A stretch of 6,444 bases of DNA from NCBI GenBank assembly GCA_964569715.1, contig CAZMUD010000063.1:1-6444 (forward strand), in the 5' to 3' direction. The position numbers and the translations under genes were made by a program. The notes under the pieces were generated by a model. It worked only from the letters and a program-made list of their open reading frames with translations. It was not told the origin of the DNA and ran no database searches. This document shows positions 1-5,903 of the stretch, piece by piece. This DNA is from CAZMUD01 sp964569715 (GTDB lineage: Bacteria; Chloroflexota; Dehalococcoidia; Dehalococcoidales; UBA2162). Numbering within the stretch: position 1 is the first letter of the stretch; each line of letters starts with the position of its first letter.

Positions 1-247
1 CTTTAACCAGAATGGTATCGCTATCACAGTCCTTCCACACTTCCCGCACCTTGATGTAGTTGCCTGAGGTTTCTCCCTTGTGCCATAGCTCCTGCCGGCT
101 GCGACTGTAAAACCAGACATCGTCACCGGACAAGGTTCGGCGTAGCGCTTCCTCATTCATATATCCCAGCATCAGTACCTCACCGGTATCGGCATCTTGA
201 GCGATAGCCGGGATAAGTCCCTTTTCATTAAAGTTTAGATTTTCCAT
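1..247 (-). CDS. hisI: Phosphoribosyl-AMP cyclohydrolase (HisI), C-terminus cut by window edge
   Basis: HisI opens the purine ring of phosphoribosyl-AMP to give ProFAR, the third step of histidine biosynthesis, in the cytoplasm. The ATG at 247 opens 82 codons that run off the left edge. Family hallmarks are visible: TGEVLMLGYMN (residues 21-31), FYSRSRQELWHKGETSGN (46-63, the signature block) and the metal-binding DCDSDT (73-78). Family members are usually 110-130 residues, so about 30-50 C-terminal residues are missing, including the region that normally carries the remaining Zn-binding His/Cys residues. No HisE (pyrophosphohydrolase) part is visible, and whether one is fused cannot be told. 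The gene lies 284 nt downstream of hisA, on the same strand, and HisA uses its product. The start is preceded by GGTGAGGT, which belongs to the end of a repeat copy. Identification is firm. Confidence 0.95.
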   Translation of the reverse strand, partial: MENLNFNEKGLIPAIAQDADTGEVLMLGYMNEEALRRTLSGDDVWFYSRSRQELWHKGETSGNYIKVREVWKDCDSDTILVK

Positions 248-249
248 CT

Positions 250-257
250 ACCTCACC
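250..257 (-). promoter_or_regulatory. Ribosome-binding sequence of hisI, formed by repeat end
   Basis: Read on the minus strand, GGTGAGGT ends 2 nt before the hisI ATG. GGTGA can pair with the extended anti-Shine-Dalgarno at normal aligned spacing, whereas GAGG alone would be rather close (3 nt). The same bases are the left end (ACCTCACCCC on the + strand) of the dispersed repeat copy at 250-342, so the repeat appears to supply the site. Confidence 0.5.
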
Positions 258-342
258 CCCTCAGTCCCCCTCTCCTTCAAAGGAGAGGGGGGAAGATTTT
301 ATGAAGAGGGGCTAACGCCCCTCTTAAACTCCCCTGTTAGGG
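250..342. repeat. Two-hairpin dispersed repeat, copy 1
   Basis: A 93 bp element nearly matching the copy at 5761-5850. Its left end is ACCTCACCCCCT. Hairpin A pairs CCCCCTCTCCTT (266-277) with AAGGAGAGGGGG (280-291). Hairpin B pairs AAGAGGGGC (304-312) with GCCCCTCTT (317-325) around the loop TAAC. The tail is ACTCCCCTGTTAGGG. It fills the hisI side of the hisA-hisI gap. No poly-T run follows either hairpin on either strand, so it is not a classical terminator. No transposase gene is present. It is best described as a non-autonomous, REP/MITE-like palindromic repeat. Confidence 0.85.
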
Positions 343-375
343 TTCCTCACTCCTTTTAGGTTTCTTGATTTGTAA

Positions 376-466
376 TCCCATCCCCTCGAAGAGTCTTCGA
401 CTTGAGAAGGGGAAGGGGGAGCGGTTATGTAAGAGAGGCTTCGCCTCTCTTTGACTCTCCATAACA
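376..466. repeat. Two-hairpin dispersed repeat, diverged copy 2
   Basis: Same orientation and architecture as copies 1 and 3, but strongly diverged. The first hairpin is compound: TCCCCT (381-386) pairs with AGGGGA (408-413) around an inner hairpin CGAAG/CTTCG (387-399). The second pairs AAGAGAGGC (431-439) with GCCTCTCTT (443-451) around loop TTC. A tail GACTCTCC corresponds to GACTCCCC in copy 3. The boundaries are approximate because sequence identity fades on both sides. It lies between hisA and copy 1. Confidence 0.6.
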
Positions 467-488
467 TGGATATATATTCCTTGCATGA

Positions 489-506
489 AGGGGAAGAACT
501 TCCCCT
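489..506. other. Short perfect palindrome between hisA and hisI
   Basis: AGGGGAAG (489-496) pairs with CTTCCCCT (499-506) around AA, and is followed by GTAAGACTGC. This resembles hairpin B plus tail of the neighbouring repeats and may be a decayed half copy. It lies 25 nt past the hisA stop. On the minus strand it is followed by a mixed sequence, not a U-run, so it is not a convincing intrinsic terminator. It could still protect the 3' end of an upstream mRNA. Confidence 0.4.
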
Positions 507-531
507 GTAAGACTGCTTCTTCTCCTCCCAT

Positions 532-1245
532 TTAGCTAACGGTGGCTAGCGCTTGTTTCAGGTTGATGTCTCCGGTATAGAGCGCCTTGCCGACTATGGC
601 AGCTTCGGCACCAAGCTGTTTCAGCATTCTTAGGTGAGTTAGCGATGAAATGCCGCCAGAGGCAATAACAGGTAATCCGATGGTGTCTACAAGCTCAGCG
701 ATGGCAGCGAAATTGGGTTCAGTGAGAGTGCCATCACGACCAATATCGGTGTAGATGAAACGCTTTACCCCAAGCTGCACCATAGATTTAGCCAGTTCAA
801 TAGCTCCTAGCCCCGTTTCCTGCTGCCAGCCGCGTGTAGCCACCCACCCTTCTCTGGTATCAATACCAACAATGATAGATTCACTGAAGCTACGACATGC
901 CTCTTCAACCAGCTTGGGGTCTTCCACAGCGGCGGTGCCCAGGATAACGCGCTCTATGCCAGCTTGAAGCAGTTGTTTTATTGTTTCTAGGTGGCGGATG
1001 CCACCACCCAGTTGGGTAGGCACTAATACGGCACTAGCCAGCTCTTTAATAATAGCCAGATTAATAATCTCACCAGTAGCAGCACCATCAAGGTCAACAA
1101 TGTGTAATCTGGGTGCTCCCAGCGATTGCCACTGCAGAGCTACCTCTACCGGGTCTTCAGAGAAGATAGTCTCCTCATCGTAGTTGCCTTGATAGAGGCG
1201 AACGCAGTTACCACCTCTAAGGTCTATGGCCGGGATTATTTCTAT
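532..1245 (-). CDS. hisA: ProFAR isomerase (HisA), apparent AUA start
   Basis: HisA isomerises ProFAR to PRFAR in histidine biosynthesis; it is a cytoplasmic (beta-alpha)8 barrel. From the AUA at 1245 the product is 237 aa, the normal family length, beginning MEIIPAIDLRGG. Catalytic Asp8 (in PAIDLRGG) and Asp129 (in VGIDTREGW) are present, as are the HIVDLDGA strand (48-55) and Thr166 in YTDIGRDGT. The phosphate-binding loops are LGGGIR (79-84) and ASGGIS (195-200). The first in-frame ATG/GTG/TTG is the GTG at 1023 (Val75), which would delete two barrel units and Asp8. An in-frame stop (1252-1254) blocks any start further upstream. GAGGT (1254-1258) lies 8 nt before the AUA and overlaps the carboxyltransferase stop, so translation is probably coupled. 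Product identity is firm; the start codon is inferred. Confidence 0.93.
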   Translation of the reverse strand: MEIIPAIDLRGGNCVRLYQGNYDEETIFSEDPVEVALQWQSLGAPRLHIVDLDGAATGEIINLAIIKELASAVLVPTQLGGGIRHLETIKQLLQAGIERVILGTAAVEDPKLVEEACRSFSESIIVGIDTREGWVATRGWQQETGLGAIELAKSMVQLGVKRFIYTDIGRDGTLTEPNFAAIAELVDTIGLPVIASGGISSLTHLRMLKQLGAEAAIVGKALYTGDINLKQALATVS

Positions 1246-1253
1246 TTTGATTT

Positions 1254-1258
1254 ACCTC
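1254..1258 (-). promoter_or_regulatory. Shine-Dalgarno that decides the hisA start
   Basis: GAGGT on the minus strand overlaps the TGA stop of the upstream carboxyltransferase (1257-1259) and ends 8 nt before the AUA at 1245. This spacing fits initiation at AUA. It does not fit the AUC at 1251 (2 nt away) or the GTG at 1023. Confidence 0.65.
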
Positions 1259-2822
1259 ACAGATTAATATTGGAATACTTGCGCCAGGGTCTAGCCTTAT
1301 ATGCTCGCTCCCACTTGTTATCCAGAATGTCCAGGGCTTTATTGATTATTTTCCGGGTGTCGCTGGGCGTTATTATATCGTCAACATAGCCTCGTTCGGC
1401 TGCCTGATAGGGGTTCTCATAAAGTTCACTGTATTCGCTTATTCTTTTTGCTCTTGTCTCTTCCGGGTTGGCCGATTCTCTTATCTCCCGGGCAAAGATA
1501 ACGCTGGCGGCGGTATTAGCGCCAACAATGGTAATGCGAGCCGTTGGCCAGGCAAAGACGAAGTCAGCGCCAATAGCCTTATCCAGCATCCCGTAATGGG
1601 CACCGGCATAGGACTTTCTCACCATAATTGAAATCAGGGGCACGGTGGCGTCAGCCCAGGCGAAGAGCAACTTGGCACCGTGGCGTAAGATACCTTTCCA
1701 GTCCTGCTCGGAACCTATCATATACCCGGGACAATCTCCAAGAGTAACCATTGGGATGTTAAACAGGTCACAGAATCTTATGAATCTAGCTCCTTTGTCG
1801 GCGGCGTCAATATTTATGATACCGGCGGCACTCATCGGCTGATTGGTGAAGATACCTACCGGGCGTCCGTTAAAGCGGGCAAAGCCGGTCATCACACTGG
1901 TCGCATGAAGCCCTAGTGTTTCCAAGAAGTAGCCTTCATCTACTATCGCTTTGATTACCTTTTTCATATCATAGGGTCGAGTTGGTTGGTCAGGGATTAT
2001 GGTATCTAATTCAGGAATTACTCTTTCCGGGTCATCCTTGGTCTCAATGCGGGGTGGCTTTTCCCGGTTATTGGAGGGGAGGAAAGATAGCAGTGCTTTG
2101 CATTTGTCCAGAGCATCCTTATCATCATCAGCTACTATATGGGTGCACCCTGATTTAACAGCGTGGGCTTTGTAGCCGGAGAGCTCTTGAAGGGTGATTT
2201 TCTCTCCGAGTTGTGTTTCAACGAAGGCTGGACCAGCGATGCCCATAAAACCGGTATCTTTGCATTGAATAAGGAAGTCTTGCATTACCGGATGGTAGGC
2301 TTGCCCCCCCAGACAGGGACCCATGAGCAAGGCTATTTGAGGGATTATACCCGAAGCCAGGATTTGAGACCTGAATGTCCAGCCGTAAGCTTCCAGAGTG
2401 TCCATTCCCTCCTGGAGTCGGGCGCCCCCGGAATCATTCATACCGATAAAGGGCCATCCCTTCTCTTTGGCGAAGTCCAGGGCATAGGCAAGCTTCTTGC
2501 CGTGATATTCGCCGAAAGTGCCAGCCATAGCCATATAATCCTCAGCCATTACCACAACATATCTGCCGTTTACCTTGCCAAAGCCAGTTATAATTCCCTC
2601 AGCCGGTATTTCCCTCTTATCCATGCCAAAGGCGGCTGTCCTGTGTTTAACAAATAGTCCTATCTCGGTAAAAGTGCCAGGCTCGAAAAAGTATTCTATC
2701 CTTTCCCGTGCTGTCCACTGGCCTCCTTTATGGCGCTTTTCGATAGCCTCAGCGCTCCCCATCTCCTTTATTTTCTGCCTCTTGCGCTTGTATTCCTCAA
2801 TTAGTTCCTTGCTTGTTGCCAT
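1257..2822 (-). CDS. Biotin-dependent acyl-CoA carboxylase, carboxyltransferase (beta) subunit
   Basis: This cytoplasmic subunit moves CO2 between carboxybiotin and an acyl-CoA, as in propionyl-/acetyl-CoA carboxylases or methylmalonyl-CoA decarboxylase. At 521 aa it is the usual length, with two crotonase-fold halves. The N-terminal half has SGGARLQEG (131-139) and GPCLGGQAYHP (168-178). The C-terminal half has GDCPGYMIG (362-370), ILRHGAKLLFAWADATVP (378-395), RKSYAGAHYGM (402-412) and GADFVFAWPTA (418-428). The glycine-rich blocks that build the oxyanion holes are intact. Several positions depart from the common pattern (GPCLGGQAYHP rather than GPCAGGAVYSP, GYMIG rather than GFLPG), so the substrate should not be assigned by name. 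The ATG at 2822 has AAGG 8 nt upstream. Biotin carboxylase and biotin carrier partners are not in the window. It lies 82 bp after trpS and is coupled to hisA. Accepted family names would be pccB, accD-like or mmdA. Confidence 0.92.
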   Translation of the reverse strand: MATSKELIEEYKRKRQKIKEMGSAEAIEKRHKGGQWTARERIEYFFEPGTFTEIGLFVKHRTAAFGMDKREIPAEGIITGFGKVNGRYVVVMAEDYMAMAGTFGEYHGKKLAYALDFAKEKGWPFIGMNDSGGARLQEGMDTLEAYGWTFRSQILASGIIPQIALLMGPCLGGQAYHPVMQDFLIQCKDTGFMGIAGPAFVETQLGEKITLQELSGYKAHAVKSGCTHIVADDDKDALDKCKALLSFLPSNNREKPPRIETKDDPERVIPELDTIIPDQPTRPYDMKKVIKAIVDEGYFLETLGLHATSVMTGFARFNGRPVGIFTNQPMSAAGIINIDAADKGARFIRFCDLFNIPMVTLGDCPGYMIGSEQDWKGILRHGAKLLFAWADATVPLISIMVRKSYAGAHYGMLDKAIGADFVFAWPTARITIVGANTAASVIFAREIRESANPEETRAKRISEYSELYENPYQAAERGYVDDIITPSDTRKIINKALDILDNKWERAYKARPWRKYSNINL

Positions 2823-2904
2823 TTTGAAGGCCTTCCTCTTTTCTTAATAATAGGCGCTATATATCTCTCCCTTAGGGCAATGGTAGCCTGTTGCGTTGCC
2901 TCCC

Positions 2905-3879
2905 CTAAGTAAGCCCCATCTTTTGCTTAACCTCTGCAATGGTTTCTTTTGCGATGGCACTGGCTCGCTGAGCGCCATCGGCCAGGACATCGGCTACATA
3001 TTGAGGTTTAGCGGCTAGGGCAGCCCTCCGTTCGCGGAGAGGTTTAAGGGCAGAATTAAGCCCTTGAGCCAGGAGCGTCTTACAGTCAACGCAGCCAATC
3101 TTGGCTGAGCGACACTGCTCGGCTATGCTGTCTGTTTGAGACGGATTAAAGTAGTTATGGAGCCGATAAATATTGCATATTTCAGGGTGCCCGGGGTCAT
3201 GGCGGTAGCGGCGAGCCGGGTCAGTAACTGCTGTCATTACCCGCTCTACTGTCTCCTCGGCAGAAAGGGCTATTTCAATATCGTTGCCCAGTTGCTTGCT
3301 CATCTTCTCTTTTCCATCCAGCCCCAGTATAAGGGGGAAGGGGGTAAGCTTGGCTTCAGGCTCAGGAAAGGTCTTGCCAAACAGATTATTAAAGCGTCGG
3401 ACAATCTCTCTGGCCAGTTCCAAATGAGGCAGTTGGTCTTCACCAACCGGTACCACCTCAGCTTTATAAAGCACAATATCGGCAGTCATCAGCACCGGGT
3501 AGCCTAACAGCCCGTAGTTTACATTATGAGGTTGTATCTTTACCTTCTCCTTAAAGGTAGGCACGCGTAACAGCCAGCCCATGGGAGTAACCATGCTGAG
3601 GAAGGCATGCAGTTCCATTACCTCAGGAACATGGGACTGGACAAAAATGATGCTCTTTTTAGGGTCGATGCCAGCCGCCAGCCAGTCAAGCGCCAATTCA
3701 TAGATATTTTCTTGCAGTTTATCGGTCTCTTCTAGCGAGGTTAATGCATGGATATCAACAATGCAATAGATGCAATCATACTCATCCTGGAGCTTAACAT
3801 AATTTTGTATGGCACCAAGGTAGTTTCCCAGGTGCTGCCGACCGGTGGGACGAGCCCCAGAAAAAACACGCTTCTTCAT
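2905..3879 (-). CDS. trpS: Tryptophanyl-tRNA synthetase (TrpRS)
   Basis: A class I synthetase that activates tryptophan with ATP and charges tRNA-Trp. At 324 aa it is typical for bacterial TrpRS. The HIGH-type motif is in PTGRQHLGNYLGA (11-23). The active-site blocks MTADIVLYKA (131-140) and VGEDQLPHLELAREI (145-159) are characteristic of TrpRS rather than TyrRS. The KMSKS loop is KEKMSKQLGND (190-200). A late CxxC pair, GCVDCK (262-267), precedes the helical C-terminal domain. The ATG at 3879 lies 1 nt after the argS stop. GGAG inside the end of argS, about 10 nt upstream, is its ribosome-binding site, so the two genes are probably translationally coupled. It ends at TAG. Nothing essential is missing. 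Confidence 0.97.
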   Translation of the reverse strand: MKKRVFSGARPTGRQHLGNYLGAIQNYVKLQDEYDCIYCIVDIHALTSLEETDKLQENIYELALDWLAAGIDPKKSIIFVQSHVPEVMELHAFLSMVTPMGWLLRVPTFKEKVKIQPHNVNYGLLGYPVLMTADIVLYKAEVVPVGEDQLPHLELAREIVRRFNNLFGKTFPEPEAKLTPFPLILGLDGKEKMSKQLGNDIEIALSAEETVERVMTAVTDPARRYRHDPGHPEICNIYRLHNYFNPSQTDSIAEQCRSAKIGCVDCKTLLAQGLNSALKPLRERRAALAAKPQYVADVLADGAQRASAIAKETIAEVKQKMGLT

Positions 3880-3880
3880 T

Positions 3881-5545
3881 TCACATCTTCTCCGGTGCGG
3901 TCATTCCCATCAGGTGGAGAGTTTGAGCCAGAACAATCTTGGCTGCCTCCACCAGCTTGAGACGAGCCTTGGTTAAGGCTTCATTCCGTGAAATGACACG
4001 GCACTGCTTGTAAAAGCTATGGAATACAGTGGCTAAGTCCTGGGCATAATAGGTAAGATGGTGCGGCTCCAGAGTACGGGCTACCGTCTCAACTAACTCG
4101 GGCAGGAGTAGGAGCTTGCGTATTAAGGTTAATTCAGGCTCGGTAGTTATCAGGGAAACATCCCCATCACTATAATCAATCTCCCTCTGCTGAGCCAGGC
4201 GGAGGATGCTGGCAATACGAGCGTGGGCATACTGGACATAGTAAACGGGATTGTCCGGTGATTCCTTTTTGGCTAATTCCAAATCAAAGTCCATTTGACT
4301 ATTAGCGGAGCGGGATAAGAAGAAGAATCGGCAAGCGTCGCTCCCCACCTCCTCCGCCACCTCCCGCAAGGTAATAATGTCACCGCTGCGTTTGGAGATA
4401 CGAACTACCTCACCACCGCGACGCAAGGTGACCATCTGAGAGATTATCACCTGCAGCCGCTCAGGGCTAATACCCAGGGCACCAACCACTACTTTCATTC
4501 GGGATACATGGCCCTGATGGTCAGCCCCCCAAATGTTAATCACCCTATCAAACTTGCGCTCCAAGAACTTGTTGTAGTGATAAGCAATATCAGTGGCAAA
4601 GTAGGTGGGTGAACCATCACCTCGCACTACCACATTGTCTTTATCTTCACCCAGGGCAGTAGATGCAAACCAGATGGCATCTTCCTTTTCAGCAATATAG
4701 CCTCCCTGGCGCAGGAGCGACATTGCCGTCTGGTATTGTCCTTTCTCATACAGGCTCTGCTCGCTGAACCAGACGTCAAAGCTTACCCCTAATAACTCAA
4801 GGTCAGCCCTGACTTGCTTTAACACCTTGTCTAACCCGAGCTGTCCCAGTAGTGGCACTGCCTCTGGTTCGGGCAGAGCCAGAAACCTGTCTCCCTCTTC
4901 AGCAATAACCTCCTTAGCCAGGTCAACCATATAGCTGCCAAGATAGCCGTCAGATGGCATCTCAGCATCGGAGCCCAAACACTGCTGATAGCGAGCATAG
5001 AGTGAATGATAAAAGGCGTCTATCTGGCTGCCAGCATCATTGATGTAATACTCCTTCTCCACATTATAGCCAGCCGCTACCAGCACATTAGCCAGAGTGC
5101 TACCCAGAATAGCCCCGCGCCCATGCCCTACGTGAAGCGGTCCGGTGGGGTTGACACTAACGAATTCCACCTGCACCCGGCTGCCCTGGCCGAGGTCAAT
5201 GTTGCCGTAGGCATCGCCAGCCAGCAGGATTGAATCTATCTTGTTGGTCAGCCAGTTGTTCTTGAGTTTGAAGTTAATGAACCCTGGCGGCGCGGCAACA
5301 ATGCTGTCAATCTCAGGACCGGGAGCCATAAACCCTACCAACTCCTCAGCAATAGCCATCGGCTTAGCTCCGGTTGCCCGAGCCAGTTTCAGTGGAAAGC
5401 TCGAGGCATAATCTCCATGTTCAGGGTTCTGGGGGCGCTCGATATACACTTCAGGCAAGGCAACCGAAGGCAACTTGCCCGATTGCTGAGCGCTCGCCGC
5501 AGCCTGCGTTAGCACCTCAACCAGTTTTTGCTTGATTGCTAATAT
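3881..5545 (-). CDS. argS: Arginyl-tRNA synthetase (ArgRS), probable AUA start
   Basis: A class I synthetase that charges tRNA-Arg. Taking the AUA at 5545 the product is 554 aa, beginning MLAIKQKLVEVLTQ, which fits helix 1 of the N-terminal Add-1 domain. The HIGH motif is in VNPTGPLHVGHGRG (residues 131-144). The degenerate KMSKS loop typical of ArgRS reads RISKRSG (382-388). It is followed by RFFFLSRS, DFDLELA and NPVYYVQYAHARI (432-444), and by the anticodon-binding DALR domain with HSFYKQCRVI and the C-terminal HLMGM. The first conventional start is the GTG at 5515 (product 544 aa), but it has no Shine-Dalgarno and removes ten family-like residues. GGGAGG (5557-5562) lies 11 nt before the AUA and 5 nt before an ACG (5551). 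The stop at 3881 is 1 nt from trpS. It is the first gene of the leftward cluster. Function is certain; the start is not. Confidence 0.96.
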   Translation of the reverse strand: MLAIKQKLVEVLTQAAASAQQSGKLPSVALPEVYIERPQNPEHGDYASSFPLKLARATGAKPMAIAEELVGFMAPGPEIDSIVAAPPGFINFKLKNNWLTNKIDSILLAGDAYGNIDLGQGSRVQVEFVSVNPTGPLHVGHGRGAILGSTLANVLVAAGYNVEKEYYINDAGSQIDAFYHSLYARYQQCLGSDAEMPSDGYLGSYMVDLAKEVIAEEGDRFLALPEPEAVPLLGQLGLDKVLKQVRADLELLGVSFDVWFSEQSLYEKGQYQTAMSLLRQGGYIAEKEDAIWFASTALGEDKDNVVVRGDGSPTYFATDIAYHYNKFLERKFDRVINIWGADHQGHVSRMKVVVGALGISPERLQVIISQMVTLRRGGEVVRISKRSGDIITLREVAEEVGSDACRFFFLSRSANSQMDFDLELAKKESPDNPVYYVQYAHARIASILRLAQQREIDYSDGDVSLITTEPELTLIRKLLLLPELVETVARTLEPHHLTYYAQDLATVFHSFYKQCRVISRNEALTKARLKLVEAAKIVLAQTLHLMGMTAPEKM

Positions 5546-5556
5546 CCCCGTTTTAG

Positions 5557-5562
5557 CCTCCC
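5557..5562 (-). promoter_or_regulatory. Shine-Dalgarno upstream of argS
   Basis: GGGAGG on the minus strand is the only strong ribosome-binding sequence ahead of argS. The spacing is 11 nt to the AUA at 5545, 5 nt to an in-frame ACG at 5551, and about 41 nt to the GTG at 5515. It therefore supports initiation upstream of the GTG. Confidence 0.6.
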
Positions 5563-5597
5563 AATCCGACTCCGAGTTTATTACAAATTAGATTTTA

Positions 5598-5606
5598 ATT
5601 ATAGCA
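5598..5606 (-). promoter_or_regulatory. Extended -10 promoter for argS
   Basis: On the minus strand, TGCTATAAT is a perfect extended -10 (TGnTATAAT). The -35 region at normal spacing (ACCCCT) is poor, as is usual for extended -10 promoters. Transcription would begin near 5590, giving a leader of about 45 nt before the argS AUA. That is too short for a T-box riboswitch. This is the natural promoter for the argS-trpS-carboxyltransferase-hisA-hisI cluster. Confidence 0.6.
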
Positions 5607-5634
5607 CAAAGGTGAGTATAAGGGGTAATACATT

Positions 5635-5723
5635 TGTCATTACGAGGAGCGCAGCGACGAAGTAATCTTGGCATATAAACATAATCATCCTTGAGATTGC
5701 TTCGCCTTCGGCTCGCAATGACA
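5635..5723. repeat. Imperfect inverted repeat (TGTCATT-CGAG type dispersed palindrome)
   Basis: The left arm (5635-5669) begins TGTCATTACGAG and ends GAAGTAATCTT. The right arm (5689-5723), read in reverse complement, begins TGTCATTGCGAG and contains GAAGCAATCTC. The arms are about 35 nt, enclosing a roughly 19 nt AT-rich loop. The arm middles have themselves diverged (GAGCGCAGCGAC against CCGAAGGC). This TGTCATTGCGAG...GAAGCAATCTC palindrome is a pattern I recall as dispersed in many bacterial genomes, often between genes. No transposase is nearby. It lies between the argS promoter and repeat copy 3. Confidence 0.8.
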
Positions 5724-5760
5724 TCGCCAGCTAATACCGAGGGGTCTCATTATTTATATA

Positions 5761-5850
5761 ACCTCACCCCCTTAATCCCCCTCTCCTTAAAAAGGAGAGG
5801 GGGAGACATTAAAAGAGGGGCTTTCGCCCCTCTTAGACTCCCCTTAAGGG
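5761..5850. repeat. Two-hairpin dispersed repeat, copy 3
   Basis: A 90 bp element closely matching 250-342 in the same orientation. Hairpin A pairs CCCCCTCTCCTT (5777-5788) with AAGGAGAGGGGG (5792-5803) around AAA. Hairpin B pairs AAGAGGGGC (5813-5821) with GCCCCTCTT (5826-5834) around TTTC. The tail ACTCCCCTTAAGGG ends in a small palindrome. It lies in the gap between divergent argS and the AbiGi-like gene, with no coding capacity and no U-run. Confidence 0.85.
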
Positions 5851-5903
5851 TGGCGGGCGGGAATAGATAAAGAAGGAGATGATGGGAATATAGCTAGATG
5901 CTC

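Noticed and set aside
266..325. Repeat hairpins as rho-independent terminators for hisA or other transcripts
   Set aside because: No T-rich run follows any of the strong stems on either strand, and hisI continues in the same direction immediately after.
250..466. CRISPR-like array in the hisA-hisI gap
   Set aside because: The units are diverged palindromic repeats of about 90 bp without regular unique spacers, and no cas genes are present.
337..531. 64-codon minus-strand reading frame in the hisA-hisI gap
   Set aside because: It lies entirely across the repeat copies and palindromes, has no recognisable protein features, and is open only because the G/C-rich repeats lack stops.
532..1023. 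hisA as a 163-residue protein starting at the GTG
   Set aside because: This would lack Asp8 and the first two barrel units, while the codons upstream encode exactly the expected HisA N-terminus in the same frame.
1126..1389. 87-codon + strand reading frame across the hisA/carboxyltransferase junction
   Set aside because: It is antisense to both genes, has no ribosome-binding site and no protein features.
2163..2657. 164-codon + strand reading frame
   Set aside because: It lies antisense inside the carboxyltransferase gene, whose motifs are intact in the other strand. Its translation is low-complexity and unlike any family I know.
3136..3507. 123-codon + strand reading frame
   Set aside because: It lies antisense to the TrpRS KMSKS and active-site region; it is a shadow of that gene.
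5546..5600. T-box or other riboswitch in the argS leader
   Set aside because: Only about 45 nt lie between the promoter and the start, with no antiterminator-like or specifier structure.
5880..5893. Mini reading frame ATG ATG GGA ATA TAG behind AAGGAG
   Set aside because: The Shine-Dalgarno is too close to the ATGs, and a four-residue product upstream of the candidate promoter has no support as a leader peptide.
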